This document shows, piece by piece, positions 35,764-46,689 of a stretch of 64,000 nt of DNA. This stretch comes from Solea solea. Its lineage: Eukaryota; Chordata; Actinopteri; Pleuronectiformes; Soleidae. A program made the position numbers and the translations under genes. The notes below the pieces were generated by a model. That model saw nothing but the letters and a program-made list of their open reading frames with translations, was not told the origin of the DNA and searched no databases. Each line of letters begins with the position of its first letter. The first letter of the stretch is position 1. The stretch covers positions 21,162,530-21,226,529 of the forward strand of contig NC_081142.1 in assembly GCF_958295425.1 (NCBI RefSeq), read 5' to 3'.

Positions 35764-36803
35764 TATTTGAAAAACTTTAAAAGAAAATGTGCCGTATCCT
35801 CTACCAGCTCTATCGACCATTTTGAAGGATGCACTCAAGACATCAGAGAGTCCAGAGAATCATTTCCTTTCCAATCTTTAAAGCTGTTTGGGGCCCACTG
35901 TGCTGCAGCACTTTTAAAATGATGGTAATGGGCTCGAGGGGACGCTGTTATCGCAGGTCAAAACAAGGTGGCAGAAAAAGACGAAATGTTCACCGTCGGC
36001 TTGTTTCACTGCAGCTTTTAAACGTTTTGGCTACTTCTTCTTGAACGGACTGTGAAAGCCGCACAGTCTGGGTTTTATGATCACCGGCTTCTCTTTGCTT
36101 TTTTGTTTTCTCCACCTTAACCGTGACCTGAAACACGTTTTATTTTTTATTTTGAAAGTATTATTTTCATATTTACGAGTTGGCCCGCAGGCTGGATATA
36201 AACTGTCTCAGTGCGTACTCTCACAGAGAGACTGCCCGGCCACGTACTGCAGTCCTCGGCCTTACCGTCCATTATATGATGGCACCTTCCAACCTGTTAA
36301 CTTGGACCATTTTGTCTCATTAACCTTTGAGATCCTGCTCAGACAGACTATCAGTCACATCTCCCTTACATGAGCAGTGTGTGTCACTGTGTGTGTGTGT
36401 GTGTGTGTGTGTTACCAGAAGGTGTTTAATGGGAGACAGATGGTGAAGTGTTCTGGCAGGGATTCCTTCAAGCAGGTTCATATTCAGTGTTTTATCAGTT
36501 CAACTTTCCTGCGTGGAAACGGTCAAAGTCACTTTGAAGCACCTTGTGTCCCGTGTAAGTGATGTGACAGAGATTGGATTCAGTCAGAAACATCATTGTA
36601 ATGATTTGGCAGCCACGCAACAAAAGGTGTCCAATAACCGGATGCTATGGATCTGCTGTAAGTGTAGAAGAGGCAGCAAGTTTGTGAAAAAATAGTCTGA
36701 AATTAGTGCCCTCCCATTGTTTGTTATGCCGCCACCCACTGTTTCATGCCCTGCATTGCTTGACGTAGACTAGGCCTACGCAGAACAAGCGGCGAGTCAT
36801 AAT

Positions 36804-37526
36804 TTTAGTATCGTGACATCCCTATGTCACGATACTAAAATTCCAAAATCGATACTTATACCGATACCCAGGAAAATACTTGATACTCTATACCATTTTC
36901 GATATCGGAGAAATAACCGAAGATTAGGGCAGAATTTTTTTTTTAATAAAATTAGAACAAAACAACACCAATCAGCAACAATGACAAAAATATTATAATA
37001 TTTTGCTCTTATTAGCAATAGCTGCTAGCCGCTAACATTAGCTTAATGATAACTCAACGTAACGTTAACTGTTTAATGCTTAAATGTGGTTGAAACAGGA
37101 GCTTTACTCACCTCTTGAAACTTTGTCGCCACCATTTTGTAGCATTGTTCGCATATTAGCTTGTCGGGGTCCTTAGCCTTTCCCTGGTCGTTAGCCTCGT
37201 ATGCAAAATAATTCCGGACAGCACTTTTGCGTTTTCCCTTTTCCACTAAAACAGCCGCGAAGGTCCTCCAGCAGCAGAACTTGCCATTTTTATCCAGCTC
37301 AGTGTTGTGAGGGTCGATTAGCGTTCGACGTCGTGTTCTCAGCTGCTAGAGAGAGACGAGCTGCGTGTCTAACTGTTTACTGCGCTGCTGGGTCAAGTTG
37401 CTTGTAAACAGGAGGAGGCTAAGACGTCACTGTTATTATCGATACTTTTGCAACTTAATATCGTATCCGATACTAATTTTCAGTATCGGTTACTATTTGA
37501 GTATCGAATTTTTTTTGACAACCCTA
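36804..37526. mobile_element. hAT-type element with an 8-bp duplication and fold-back left tip
   Basis: GTCATAAT lies on both sides (36796-36803 and 37527-37534), and the host repeat reads continuously once the insert is removed. The right end is GACAACCCTA and the left end starts with an extra inverted tip: arms 36803-36819 and 36824-36840 are perfect 17-bp complements around CCCT. Subterminal GATACT/AGTATCG motifs occur at both ends. The interior at 37100-37400 includes gene-like fragments on the minus strand but no intact transposase. Confidence 0.8.
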
Positions 37527-37562
37527 GTCATAATTACTAGCAGTGTTGTGGACACTGTCCAC

Positions 37563-37564
37563 TG

Positions 37565-37627
<63 letters not shown>
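37563..37627 (+). repeat. (CT)n microsatellite
   Basis: Interrupted CT repeat inside the dispersed repeat above. Short (CT) or (GA) tracts also occur at 8899-8912, 12555-12576, 21812-21832 and 38400-38421. Confidence 0.9.
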
Positions 37628-37629
<2 letters not shown>

Positions 37630-38433
37630 CGGTGACGTGAGATTACATGTAGAACAATGAGTGAGTAAAGTGATGCCTGGGAAATGCAAATTCCAAGACC
37701 TCTGGTTCACCAAAGAAAATGATAGAGACTGACTTTGACCCAAGATCCCAAGGACAATCACTTGTCCACATGCAGAGCATTCTGCAAATCAATAAAAGTG
37801 GACACTATGGGCGAAGACACTCTTACAAGCTACCCTCCCATCTTCAGCTTTGTCAGCAAATTTGTTCTGGAAAGCCCTTGAAAAGTCCTTGAAATGGATG
37901 TCAACCAAGGTGGTTCTTGTGTGCAGCTGCAGACTGTAACAAAAAATGGACGAAATGTCCTGTAAAAGTTGTGTTTATGCCTTTTTTTCTGGCCCTTGCC
38001 TCATTTGTATCTGCAGCAGAAAGAAAAATATATTTGATTTGTAAAAATGACATAAGGACACAAAAACAATTGGGCTGCTTGATGATGGTGGATGAAGGAA
38101 AACCATGTCTCCAAGCTCATTACTGATGGAGTGGATCATTTTTGGTGTCGCTGATTTGTTTTTCTCAGCCCCGCTCGTTCCACTCTGTTGGAAGTAATCA
38201 ACATTTTTACATTTCAAATTCAGATTTCATGTTTTGATGATGACTCGACTTGTTCTCTGGGGCATTTTTGCCCTGATTATATCGAGTCATTCATCAGCGA
38301 TATCATTTTTTTCCACTGTGTTTTTGCATCCGCAACCTTGAAAGTTTTTGTTTGTAATAATATTGTAAGTTGGACATGTCTCGAGCCACAAAAATAACTT
38401 TCTCTCTCTCTCTCTCTCTCTTTCTGGTCTCAG

Positions 38434-38595
38434 GCTCCAGAGGAGGCCTCTCTGCTTATGTCCACTCCCAGGATGCTGCTCCCTGCCTCAAGCACACTGC
38501 CACCAGTCGCCCCCCTGTCTGTCCACCACCAGATCCAACTGCTCCAGCAGCAGCTTCAGCAACAACAACAGCAGACACAAGTGGCTGTAGCACAG
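38434..38595 (+). CDS. nos1ap: nos1ap coding exon D: Pro/Ser segment and Gln-rich start of the coiled coil
   Basis: Encodes 54 residues in phase 0 on both sides. After APEEASLL come TPRMLLPASS, a Pro-rich stretch, and VHHQIQLLQQQLQQQQQQ followed by TQVAVAQ. All of these are shared in order with mammalian NOS1AP (PRMLLPSSS, HHQMQLLQQ, Q-run, TQVAVAQ). The acceptor TCTCAG at 38428-38433 follows a (CT)n tract that supplies the polypyrimidine tract; the donor is GTACGT at 38596. The Gln run leads into the coiled-coil helix of the next exon. Confidence 0.97.
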
Positions 38596-38849
38596 GTACG
38601 TCTCCCACACACACACACACACACACACAAACAAACACACCCTGTGCAATTAGGTTGGAAAAACAATGCATAACCTCAATCTTTTGATGGGGAAAAAGAT
38701 TCACGCTCAAGTGTACACATAGAAACCCTTTGTCTAACAAATTATGGAAATTTACAGTTTACAGTCTAACAAATTACAGGAAATTTACAGTGTCACTGGT
38801 GGGAACGTAACAAAAAGAAATGAAGATATTTCTCAATTCAGGGGGAACT

Positions 38850-38940
38850 GAGGTTGGGAAGCACAATTTTTCAAAAATACTACCCCTATTCTAGTAATAC
38901 AAAGCTAAATGCAAATTGGGGAAGTATTCCTTTAGCCTGC
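38850..38940. mobile_element. fragment of the TTAA MITE family seen at 57199-57366
   Basis: GAACTGAGGTTGGGAAGCAC, CTACCCCTATTCTAG, CAAAGCTAAATGCAAATT and GAAGTATTCCTTTA match the right half of that element. The left terminus is missing. Confidence 0.7.
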
Positions 38941-38999
38941 TGCACACCGCTGTGTTTTTCATATAGCAGTGTTTATTTGTTTAGTCCTCCTAATCCTCC

Positions 39000-39360
39000 T
39001 TTCAGTCTTTGGAGAGGGCAAGCTTCAATGATGTGCTCCATTGTCTGCTCCTCTCCACGAGCACATAGTGGGCTTGGGCTACTGCTCCATTTGTGAAGGC
39101 TGGGCCATGTCCAGTCCTGAATCTATTGAGGGTTGACCACTGTCTCCTTGGGAGGTCTGTGCCAGGGACCTGTTGGGTAGGGTCTGACACCAGGTGTTTC
39201 TTGGGGACCTCCTTGGACACCCGTTCCTTCTCCCAAGCTGATGGGGTGGGGGTGCTCTTCCAGATGGTGCCGAGCAGTGTGTGGGTTGACAATGTCTGCA
39301 TGGATTGGTAATGCAATGTTTGATAGGGAGCCAGGGGAGTGGTGTTGAGCAGCGTTTAGA
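39000..39360 (-). pseudogene. non-LTR retrotransposon polyprotein fragment (C-terminal region)
   Basis: On the minus strand the frame reads GTDLPRRQWSTLNRFRTGHG (about 39168-39109). After frame shifts it continues as W-x-S-x-S-x-L-C-A-R-G-E-E-Q-T-M-E-H-I and A-C-P-L down to about 39003. This order (L-P-R-x-x-W-x-x-L-N-R-x-R-T-G-H, then a Cys-containing loop, then T-M-x-H-I and C-P-L) is the end of reverse-transcriptase polyproteins of Jockey/I-type LINEs. Frames are broken and the rest of the element is absent. The clade is not resolved. Confidence 0.75.
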
Positions 39361-39884
39361 TCTTGTGTCACCCTGCGGCATTGCCACGCTGCGCACAGGA
39401 AATGATTCATTTAATGTCGAGAGAGATGACTGCAGCGGCAACATTGTGCTAGTAAAGTGAGCTATGACTGAAACCACAAAGAAGCGCCGTCGAAAAGTTT
39501 CAGAAGTTGATGGAATAAATGCTTCTTATCCCACAAACTACAAACAGAACAGAAAACACCAACCTTTTAAACATTTCATTTAAATCACCTTGCTCAGTGA
39601 CTGGACCGTTGGAGAGCTTTCTAAATAATTATATTCAACCTATATGTTTAAGTGGATGCACGCTACATGTAAGCCTGAATGGACAATTGTCCATCCTGAA
39701 TCCTTCAGTAAATGGGATTTTTTTTTGCCCCCCTCCATTGTTGAACACTGCATGTGATGAAGTGAAAACACTCAAGGGTCAGACAGATCAACAACTCCCT
39801 GCAATCCATTCTGGAATTGGAAAAAAACCCCAGCCTCCCAGTCTGAGTGGCTGCAGTGACAACAACACACACTTGTTTTTTATG

Positions 39885-40005
39885 TCTTAGTGAGGACACA
39901 TCACAGACATAATGCATTCCCTAGCCCCTCACCCAAACCCTAACCATCACAATTAAGTGCCTAACCCTCATTTTAAACCCAATTCTCGCCCTAACCAGAG
40001 AAAAG
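39885..40005 (+). repeat. CCCTAA-containing repeat, third copy (partial)
   Basis: GTGAGGACACATCACAGACA, ATGCATTCCCTAGCCCC, CCCTAACCATCACAATTAAG and GCCTAACCCTC match the family at 17035-17250. Confidence 0.55.
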
Positions 40006-40729
40006 GATTGCAAATTAGCCTTGGCTTAAAATCCTATATGATATGTGCATTGTCCCTGACAAATTTTGCATAAATTAAACAAATAATGTACAATGACAAT
40101 TATCTGTCAGACTCAGCGCAAACATAACACCCAGCAAATCAGGGTGAAAGATTCTATAATAATCCCAGGTGGTGCAATGTCTGTGTGAGGGAACACAAAT
40201 CAGTCATTTAAAGAAGTTATTTAGAAAAGTAAGAGTTTGCGTATAAAGTTAGACTCCAAAGACGAACAAACTACAAAGTGACGAGTGGGTAGAATTTAGA
40301 ATGCAGTGTGGGAGTGTGTGGTTACAGCAGTCTGGGTCAGTTTGGATCACTGAGGAAACCTTGCTAAATGGCAAAAGAACCAAGGTCAGACAGAAACACC
40401 TCTGGTTAGAACATCACAAAAAAACACTAGACTTCTGTCTTTACCAGTGGACAGTGACCGCTGGCTTCACCAAGGTCTAATGAATGGCTTTTATGTCTGT
40501 GCACGTTTGCTCCGTGTGAGTTGTCAGCTGTGGCAGCAGTCTGTCGAGACGAGGGAACCGTTTCGGGGGTGAGACGACGGTTTAATCAGGATTCCCGCAT
40601 CTGTCTCTTGAAGCCACAGAGCCTCGGCGCTTGACTGTGTGGGACACTTCTGGGTCAAGAGTGTGTGTGTGCATGAAAAGCCGGGTTTTCAAGCACGCTG
40701 ATAATACTGTGCCGTGTGTGTCCTTGTGT

Positions 40730-40812
40730 TCATGTCTCTGTGAGGTCCAAAAAACGCACAAACCTATCTTTGTGAGGACATTTTGCAATTTTAAAGGGGT
40801 TTTTCAGGGTTA
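40730..40812 (-). repeat. CCCTAA-family repeat end, reversed
   Basis: CACAAACCTATCTTTGTGAG and GACATTTTGCAATTTTAAAG are the reverse of the terminal phrase seen at 31418-31445 (AATGTCCTCACAAAGATAGG). Confidence 0.5.
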
Positions 40813-40840
40813 AGAGCTTTTCTGAAACATAAATTAAAGT

Positions 40841-41227
40841 CAGTCAGTCAGTCATCATCTATCGCTTTATCCTCCGCCAGAGGGTCGCGGGGGGTGCTGT
40901 GCCAATCTCAGCTACATCGGGCGAGAGGCGGGGTACACCCTGGACAGTTCGCCAGTCCATCGCAGGGCCACACACAGATAGAGACAAACAACCATTCACT
41001 CTCACACTCACTCCTATGGTCAATTTGGAGTGTCCAATTTACCTATCCCCACATTGCATGTTTTTGGACTGTGGGAGGAAGCCGGAGTACCCGGAGAGAA
41101 CCCACGCACACACGGGGAGAACATGCAAACTCCATGCAGAAAGGCCCTTGTTCCAACCGGGGATCGAACCCGGGTCTTCTCGCTGCAAGGCGAGAGTGCT
41201 AACCACTATACCACCGTGTGGCCCCAT
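40841..41227 (-). mobile_element. V-SINE (DANA-like), near full length
   Basis: On the minus strand the head at about 41227-41150 has a tRNA-like A box (TAGTGGTTAGCACTC) and B box (GGGTTCGATCCCC). It is followed by the V-SINE core GAGTTTGCATGTTCTCCCCG, CTCCGGCTTCCTCCCACAGT, CCAAAAACATGCAATGTGGG, GGACACTCC and GTGAATGGTTG. The 3' end is a (GACT)n run (40841-40852). This is the best-preserved SINE in the window; the head looks like a tRNA gene but is part of the SINE. Confidence 0.92.
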
Positions 41228-41426
41228 AAATTAAAGTGATATATAATAATCTTGTCAACAGGTTAATTAGTTACAAATATAACATTTTAATTGTAACGGC
41301 AACACTATTGCGCTTTACATCTAAACACATACGGGATTCACAGCATTATGATCCCACATGTAATCCAGTGTTACTCTTAAAAAAAGTTCTTTTTACTCTC
41401 CTCCACATACTTACTGCATTCATAGA

Positions 41427-41463
41427 CTCATGATCGCTTTTTTTTTTTTTTTTATTTACATTA
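41427..41463 (+). repeat. poly(T)/A-rich simple sequence
   Basis: A run of about 20 T in intronic DNA with no associated element recognised. Confidence 0.7.
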
Positions 41464-41759
41464 AAGTCATTCAGCTGCTGAAAGTGTGTGTTTTACTCTT
41501 GTGTGTAATGAGTTGTTGGATGATAAAAAAGCAGTCACATTCCCTGTAGACTGTTACAAGAACGGCTGCAGTTCCACAGGCTGATAACTCCATCTCCATA
41601 GCAACACCTCTCTCTCTCTCTTTGGGCGCCGCTGCTGTGGGAAACTTCCCAGATTGGCCACGTAAGGATGAGAAAAGGCCAAAAAGTTGCTCCCACTTTG
41701 TATTTTCTGACAAAACTTCAGTGTTATAGTGATAATTGTCTGCAGCCCGCTGACATCTA

Positions 41760-42240
41760 AAGGGCCACTTAATGCCGGGGCCAGACTACATGATACTTTT
41801 GTCTTTCACGATGTCACTTTATCAGTCACAGTGGCACGCGACTTTGGGTCAAATATCACCCCCAGACCAATCATCGTTCATGACACATCAGGGGATTGAG
41901 GCAATGAGTTGTCAATCATCGTCATCATAAGAGGCAGGGGTTCTGTTGCCAAAGCTCAACAGAATGTTCTTTGGTGTCACTATTCCACCCAAGAGCAACA
42001 GTAGCTGCGTCCTCTCAGTAGGTTACGCCACATCATAGCATTCCTCTATTATCCTATTGGTCAACGTCCGGGAGCACATTGTAGGAGATGTCAGACTAGG
42101 CGGGATTATAGATTCTCGCCAGGGTGTCACAAACACTCTGTTCCCAAGGAACACGCTCTGTTCCTTATAATATTCAGGTCTGTCAGAGTGGCTCATGACA
42201 AAATCACTTGAAAATCAGCCCAAATTAAATTAGCCTGGTC
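41760..42240. mobile_element. probable DNA-transposon relic
   Basis: It opens with GGGGCCAGACTACATGATAC followed by TTTGTCTTTCACGATGTCAC, which resembles a terminus of a fish DNA transposon. Matching phrases near the other side (GGAGATGTCAGACTAGGCGG) are internal and diverged. No clean duplication or second terminus was found. Confidence 0.4.
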
Positions 42241-42379
42241 TCCGACACAAGATGCAAAATCAAAAAAATGTGTGGAGAAACTTGGAGAAAAGGCCAGAGG
42301 TCGTTTTTGACCGTCTCTTGTGCCCATTGCTACTAAGCAACCAAAACCTAGGAGCTGCTATGATGACTGAAGTTGCAGC

Positions 42380-42480
42380 TCCATCCATTCATCCATCCAT
42401 TTTCTACTGCATTACCTCCACTGGCATAGGGCGAAAGTCAGGGTACAGCCTTGGACAGGTCATTCAAATGTCTTCCTCTT
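42380..42480 (-). mobile_element. 3' fragment of a V-SINE-like repeat
   Basis: CCATCCATTTTCTACTGCAT, GGCATAGGGCGAAAGTCAGG and GTACAGCCTTGGACAGGTCA are a diverged version of the 3' part of the V-SINE at 40841-41227. Confidence 0.55.
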
Positions 42481-43088
42481 GATAAGAATTGAACCTATGA
42501 CATCAGAACTTCATTAACCCATTCAACGAAGAATAAAATCTCAACAAAGATTCCTGATTTCCTGATCGATTCAGGAGCTTCACGTGGACAATGGACATTC
42601 AAAGCTTATTTCAGAGTAGATAAAGACTCATTTCACCTCCTTCTTTGGCCCCGAGTATCAAAAGATGCTTCAAAAGATACTTTTTTTCTTTTGGTGTGCG
42701 CACCAGGAAACACTCGACAAACTGGAACCTTATTTTTGAACGAGCAGAGGTAGTGGCTGTTTTCCTCTCTGCCCTCACGGTCCCACGAGGCCACGGTGAC
42801 AGTATGCGTGATGTTGAACTCTGCTGCAGGGACTATAAGCAGAAAAGGTCCCACTTAATGTCCCAGGTAATTTCATGAGCAGGGCCCACAGTAATCACAG
42901 CTCACTTAAGAGTGGAAATGGAGACCTTTAATGAGGAGTGAGAGTGTGAATCGACTATCTGTTTCAACGTGGAACGCTTGCTTAACACTGCTTTTACCTC
43001 TCTGTGTCTTTTTTTTAGTTTGTTTACTGATCTTCTCCTTCATTCGTCTGGATTACGACACTTGTGGTTGTAAAATATGGGTGAATAC

Positions 43089-43974
43089 TAGTGCTGTCAA
43101 ACTTTTAAAATATTTAATCGCAATTAATGTCATAGTTAACTCACAATTAATCGCAAATGTGTGTCAAAATATAATTTTAGATGAAATATTATTACATGTC
43201 TTATTCTGCAGACCGAAGAGAACGTCTTTGTTTCTCACAGAGCTGCACAAATGTCACACATTCATCCTTTTAAATATGTTTTTTTTTTTTTTTTTTATGA
43301 AAATGAGAATAATGATGTAAAAATGTATGGAGAATTCGAATCAGCTTGTGTGGTATTTCAGACTGGACGTGCTGCGATGATAGCTCAGTTCACAACGACA
43401 AAACTCACAGATGACCTTGGTCTCGTCAAAGGAACCATTTGGCAACTTTTTTAAAGTAAACTTTCCCTTCAGAATCTTATTGGCATCCATTTTGGTGTCT
43501 CGTGCCCGCCATCCTCTCAAAAATGCAACGTTAGCCTACTACTCTTTTAGAGTTTTTCCGATTCCGATACCAGTATCGAAAATGTGGGCATCGGTATCGG
43601 CGAGTACTCGAGTACTAGTATGATATTTTTTTTTTATAACACACTGGTATCGGTATCGGTACTCTGTATCAGCCGATACCCACAGCATAAGTATCGGAAT
43701 CGGTAGGGAAAAAATGGTATCGGAACATCTCTATACTCTTTGGCCGGCTCGCAAGTGTGTGCAGCGTGCCTGTTGCTTTTTTTCCGGTCTAGCTAGAGCC
43801 AGTGTGGTGTTGTCGTTTTTTCTAACGTTACTAGTTGTTGCAACAGCATGTGAACTAAAAACTACGTAAGTGTGCTAGGCCAAAAAGAGCGTTAATCTTG
43901 CAATAAAAAAAATTTACGCGGTTAAAATGGGTTTGCGTTAACGCCGTTAATAGTGCGTTTAAGTGACAGCACTA
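43089..43974. mobile_element. hAT-type element carrying a nested hAT MITE
   Basis: The termini are TAGTGCTGTCA and its exact reverse complement TGACAGCACTA, with the duplication GTGAATAC at 43081-43088 and 43975-43982. Subterminal AATTAATCGCAA and TTAACGCCGTTAA motifs are mirrored. The 886 bp include the 186-bp insertion at 43548-43733. No intact transposase. Both duplications are perfect, so both insertions can be bounded to the base. Confidence 0.92.
43548..43733. mobile_element. hAT-type MITE nested in the element at 43089-43974
   Basis: The flanking duplication TACTCTTT is at 43540-43547 and 43734-43741. The ends are TAGAGTTTTTCCGATTCCGA and the mirrored TCGGAACATCTCTA. The interior consists of repeated GGTATCGG/CCGATACC motifs, giving a strongly self-complementary 186-bp unit. 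Confidence 0.88.
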
Positions 43975-45169
43975 GTGAATACTTAAGCAAGACACTCTAC
44001 TTGCTCTGTGCTTCCTAATTTATCTTCCTCTCTTCTTCTTGTTCCTCTTTTATTAACTTCCTCCATATTTATCTCTGCACTCTTCCCCATCCAGACCTTA
44101 CTGTCACCCGTCTCCATGTCCTGCTGAATCTGTTGTTCATATTGGTTAATCTTTATACAGACACTGTGCAGACTTTTCTCTCACTTCATCGAGCAATCGT
44201 CTGCCATTGTGTGAGCGTTTCCTTATCACTGTACGAAGCAAAAAAACAAAAACGAAAAAAAGATTTCTCTTTCAGTCTTGTCCAAAACTGAGATTAAAAC
44301 CAGTGTTGGACGTCGTTCAAACACTTCCACATCAAAGGGACCTGGCGTGGGAAGGCAATGCAATAAGTGTAATCCAGTGTGAAGAGTACATCCTCAGCAA
44401 CCAGCGATGCCGAGTCACAGAACATCGCCAGCCGCCCTCATCCATTGGAACGTTCTGATCCTCCCTCCTTTTATTTTCCCCCCAAACATTATTACATCTG
44501 CCACACATTCCCTTAAAATCTAGGATGGAATTTTATTAGAATGTAGTGATTACAGGTCGCTGTAATGTAATATGACATTGTTTTGACCCACTAAAGGTCT
44601 TGAATCATGAATACATTTCCTTCAAATTCAGTAGACACATTTTAGTGGGACTCGTAAATGGAACGATAAGAGTTTAGTCGTCAAAGTCCAAGGTCACACT
44701 GATCTTCAGCCATAACTAAGGAAATGTGTTGATCATTTGTTAACTTCAACATCACATTTCTCTGACCAGTAGCAAACTTAGCTGGTTTCTGGAGGTGTAG
44801 AACCATCAGGTAAAAGATTCTGGTTTATTTATCTTCACATTTTGTCTCTGACAGTTGTTTTAGTCGTTTTACAGAACACTAACAAATCATCTTTGTATGG
44901 ATTTCCTGTCAAAGTTTGACTTCCTGGAAGTGCATCTTTGGATTTTGGCTCAGTCCTGGTTCTTCCCACTCAGTGAAGCTGTCTGGTTCTTGTACTTCTT
45001 CTTCTTTCCCAAACAAACTAAAACATGCAAAGCAAGATGACAGCAAGCACTTACCTGATGTTTATCAGAGTCATTTTATTTAGTGGAAAACTACTCTTAA
45101 AACATTTAGTTTAAACGCTAAATGAACATGGCTCATTCAGAAATGAAATGTACGCAACTTCACCACCAA

Positions 45170-45700
45170 GGAGCTTCAAAAATGTTGATTACAATAACGT
45201 GACAACCCAATTTATGGCATAAATATGGTTTTAAATGCACTTGCATGGACAATCTGTGAATCCTGAATGAGATTGTGACCATTCCACTCAAATTTATCAT
45301 CGATGAACACTGAAAAAAACTCTCTACTGGTTTCCCAGGTGGATGGTTTTCAGAAAGCATTCATTGCGATTGTGCGCCATACAATTAAAAGCAATCAGAG
45401 TTCCATGTCCTTTAAAAGCCAAGTGACCTTTCACCTCGGGCGAATGCTTCTCTGCAGAAGAAATGGTTTAAAACCAGCACGTTGGAACTTTCTTGTAAGT
45501 AATCTGTGGATAATTTCATACATGGTCGTTCTCAAAGAACTCTTTGAATTCTCTCTTTCAATCATGTTGCATTTGTTCTTAAAAACAACACGGGCACTGG
45601 ATAGAACATGAGATGGAGACCAGAAAGTTTGGCGTCCCTCAGGTTTAACGGTTGGAGACGTTTCTGAATAGCAGTTATTCTCAATTAAGTTATTCATTTA
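45170..45700. other. intronic stretch with long overlapping open frames on both strands
   Basis: A plus-strand frame of 102 codons (45303-45611) overlaps a minus-strand frame of 88 codons (45697-45431, starting MNNLIENNCYSE). I recognise neither protein. The composition is unlike a microsatellite artefact, so a relic of a mobile element is the likeliest explanation, but I have no motif to name one. Confidence 0.3.
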
Positions 45701-46689
45701 TCAGCGAGAGATTGGTTTTGCATTGTCGAGAACTGAAGGTTGGGAAATGAACTCGGTGGAGGTGATGTTTCAAATTGTCGTGAGAGCGAAGGAGTGTTGG
45801 GAACATGGAAATTGTGCGTGGGCAGCGTTTATGTCACGGTGAACAGTTTCGAACAAAAGCCGGCAATAAAAAAGGCAGCAAGACGCTAATTACAGTCTGA
45901 AGGAGTCACTTCAGTCACTTCAAGCTCCTTCAATTTCGCGACGCTCTCTGATAAGAGGGGAGAAAATATTGGGGCGGCAGCAGGTTTTGCTGTCATGGGA
46001 CCAGCGCGGTGAAACACAAGTGGTGCCCCTTTTAATTGGCTCTTTGTCTGATTCCTGCTTTTAGGAAGAGGTTTTTAATTCTTCTCTCTTTAAAGATTTA
46101 GAAAGAAAATTAAAGACATAGTTGCTCTACAGTGACGAGTTATGCAGTGGAGTTTTGTTCTGTTTATTTTGGGCTTAGACCTGTTAACTCGGCCTGGCCC
46201 TCCCTCCCTCCCTCCTTTTTATGCGTAAACAGTGTTTTCACTGTTAGCGATTCAATTTCCCTTCCTGTTTTTTTTTTCTCCCGTTGCCTCACTACACTAT
46301 AATTATATAAACGAGTGAATTAGGTCTGTGGATAAATGTGTAATGAAGAGGGACACACATTCACAGAAGATGTGGAAAATGAAGATATAACAACATCATA
46401 TTTCCACATCTAAGAGAAACTATGCCTGTCACGTCAGTCACGTGACGAGTATGTCACATGACTGTCTAACAAGTGAGACAATTATTGTTGTCATGACTGT
46501 ATTTGTTATACATCTTTTCATACGTCTGCAAGACACTTGTTTATGTATATTTTCAACTGGGTGCCCATGGGTCCTTGAAATCCTTGAAGGTTTGTGAATT
46601 TTGAAAAATAATTCATGGCCTTGGAAAAGACCCGGGCCATTGAAAGTGCTTGAATTTTGCGCAAGAAAGACGTTAAGTTGATATTTAGG

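Larger units (their letters stand above)
36700..37920 (+). repeat. dispersed repeat with BED-finger-like relic, copy 2 (split by a hAT)
   Basis: The left part (about 36700-36803: TTATGCCGCCACCCACTGTT, GGCCTACGCAGAACAAGCGG, GAGTCATAATT) resumes at 37535 with ACTAGCAGTGTTGTGGACAC after the nested element, then (CT)n at 37563-37627 and ATGCCTGGGAAATGCAAATT. The frame MPGKCKFQDLWF and later CRAFCKSIKVDTMGEDTLTS resembles the start of a BED/hAT-type zinc-finger protein but is broken by stops and shifts. Copy 3 (46690-47320) has the same order of parts without the insertion. Confidence 0.6.
24114..38433 (+). other. nos1ap: nos1ap intron between exons C and D (14.3 kb)
   Basis: The largest intron in the window; no coding sequence was recognised. 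It holds a Tc1-type MITE (24387-24708), a diverged local tandem duplication (about 24795-25600), a transposon relic (about 26900-27363), a (GCT)9 tract, several (CA)/(GT) tracts, BED-finger repeat relics (31740-32060 and 36700-37920), a probable dispersed repeat (33150-33480), a strong hairpin (34985-35032), a tRNA-derived SINE (35446-35763) and a nested hAT (36804-37526). It ends in (CT)n against the acceptor of exon D. Confidence 0.85.

Noticed and set aside
39519..39890. 123-codon plus-strand frame
   Set aside because: No recognisable domain, no splice-site context and ordinary intronic composition; it follows a LINE fragment.
41150..41227. minus-strand tRNA-like sequence
   Set aside because: It is the tRNA-derived head of a V-SINE whose core and 3' repeat follow without a break.
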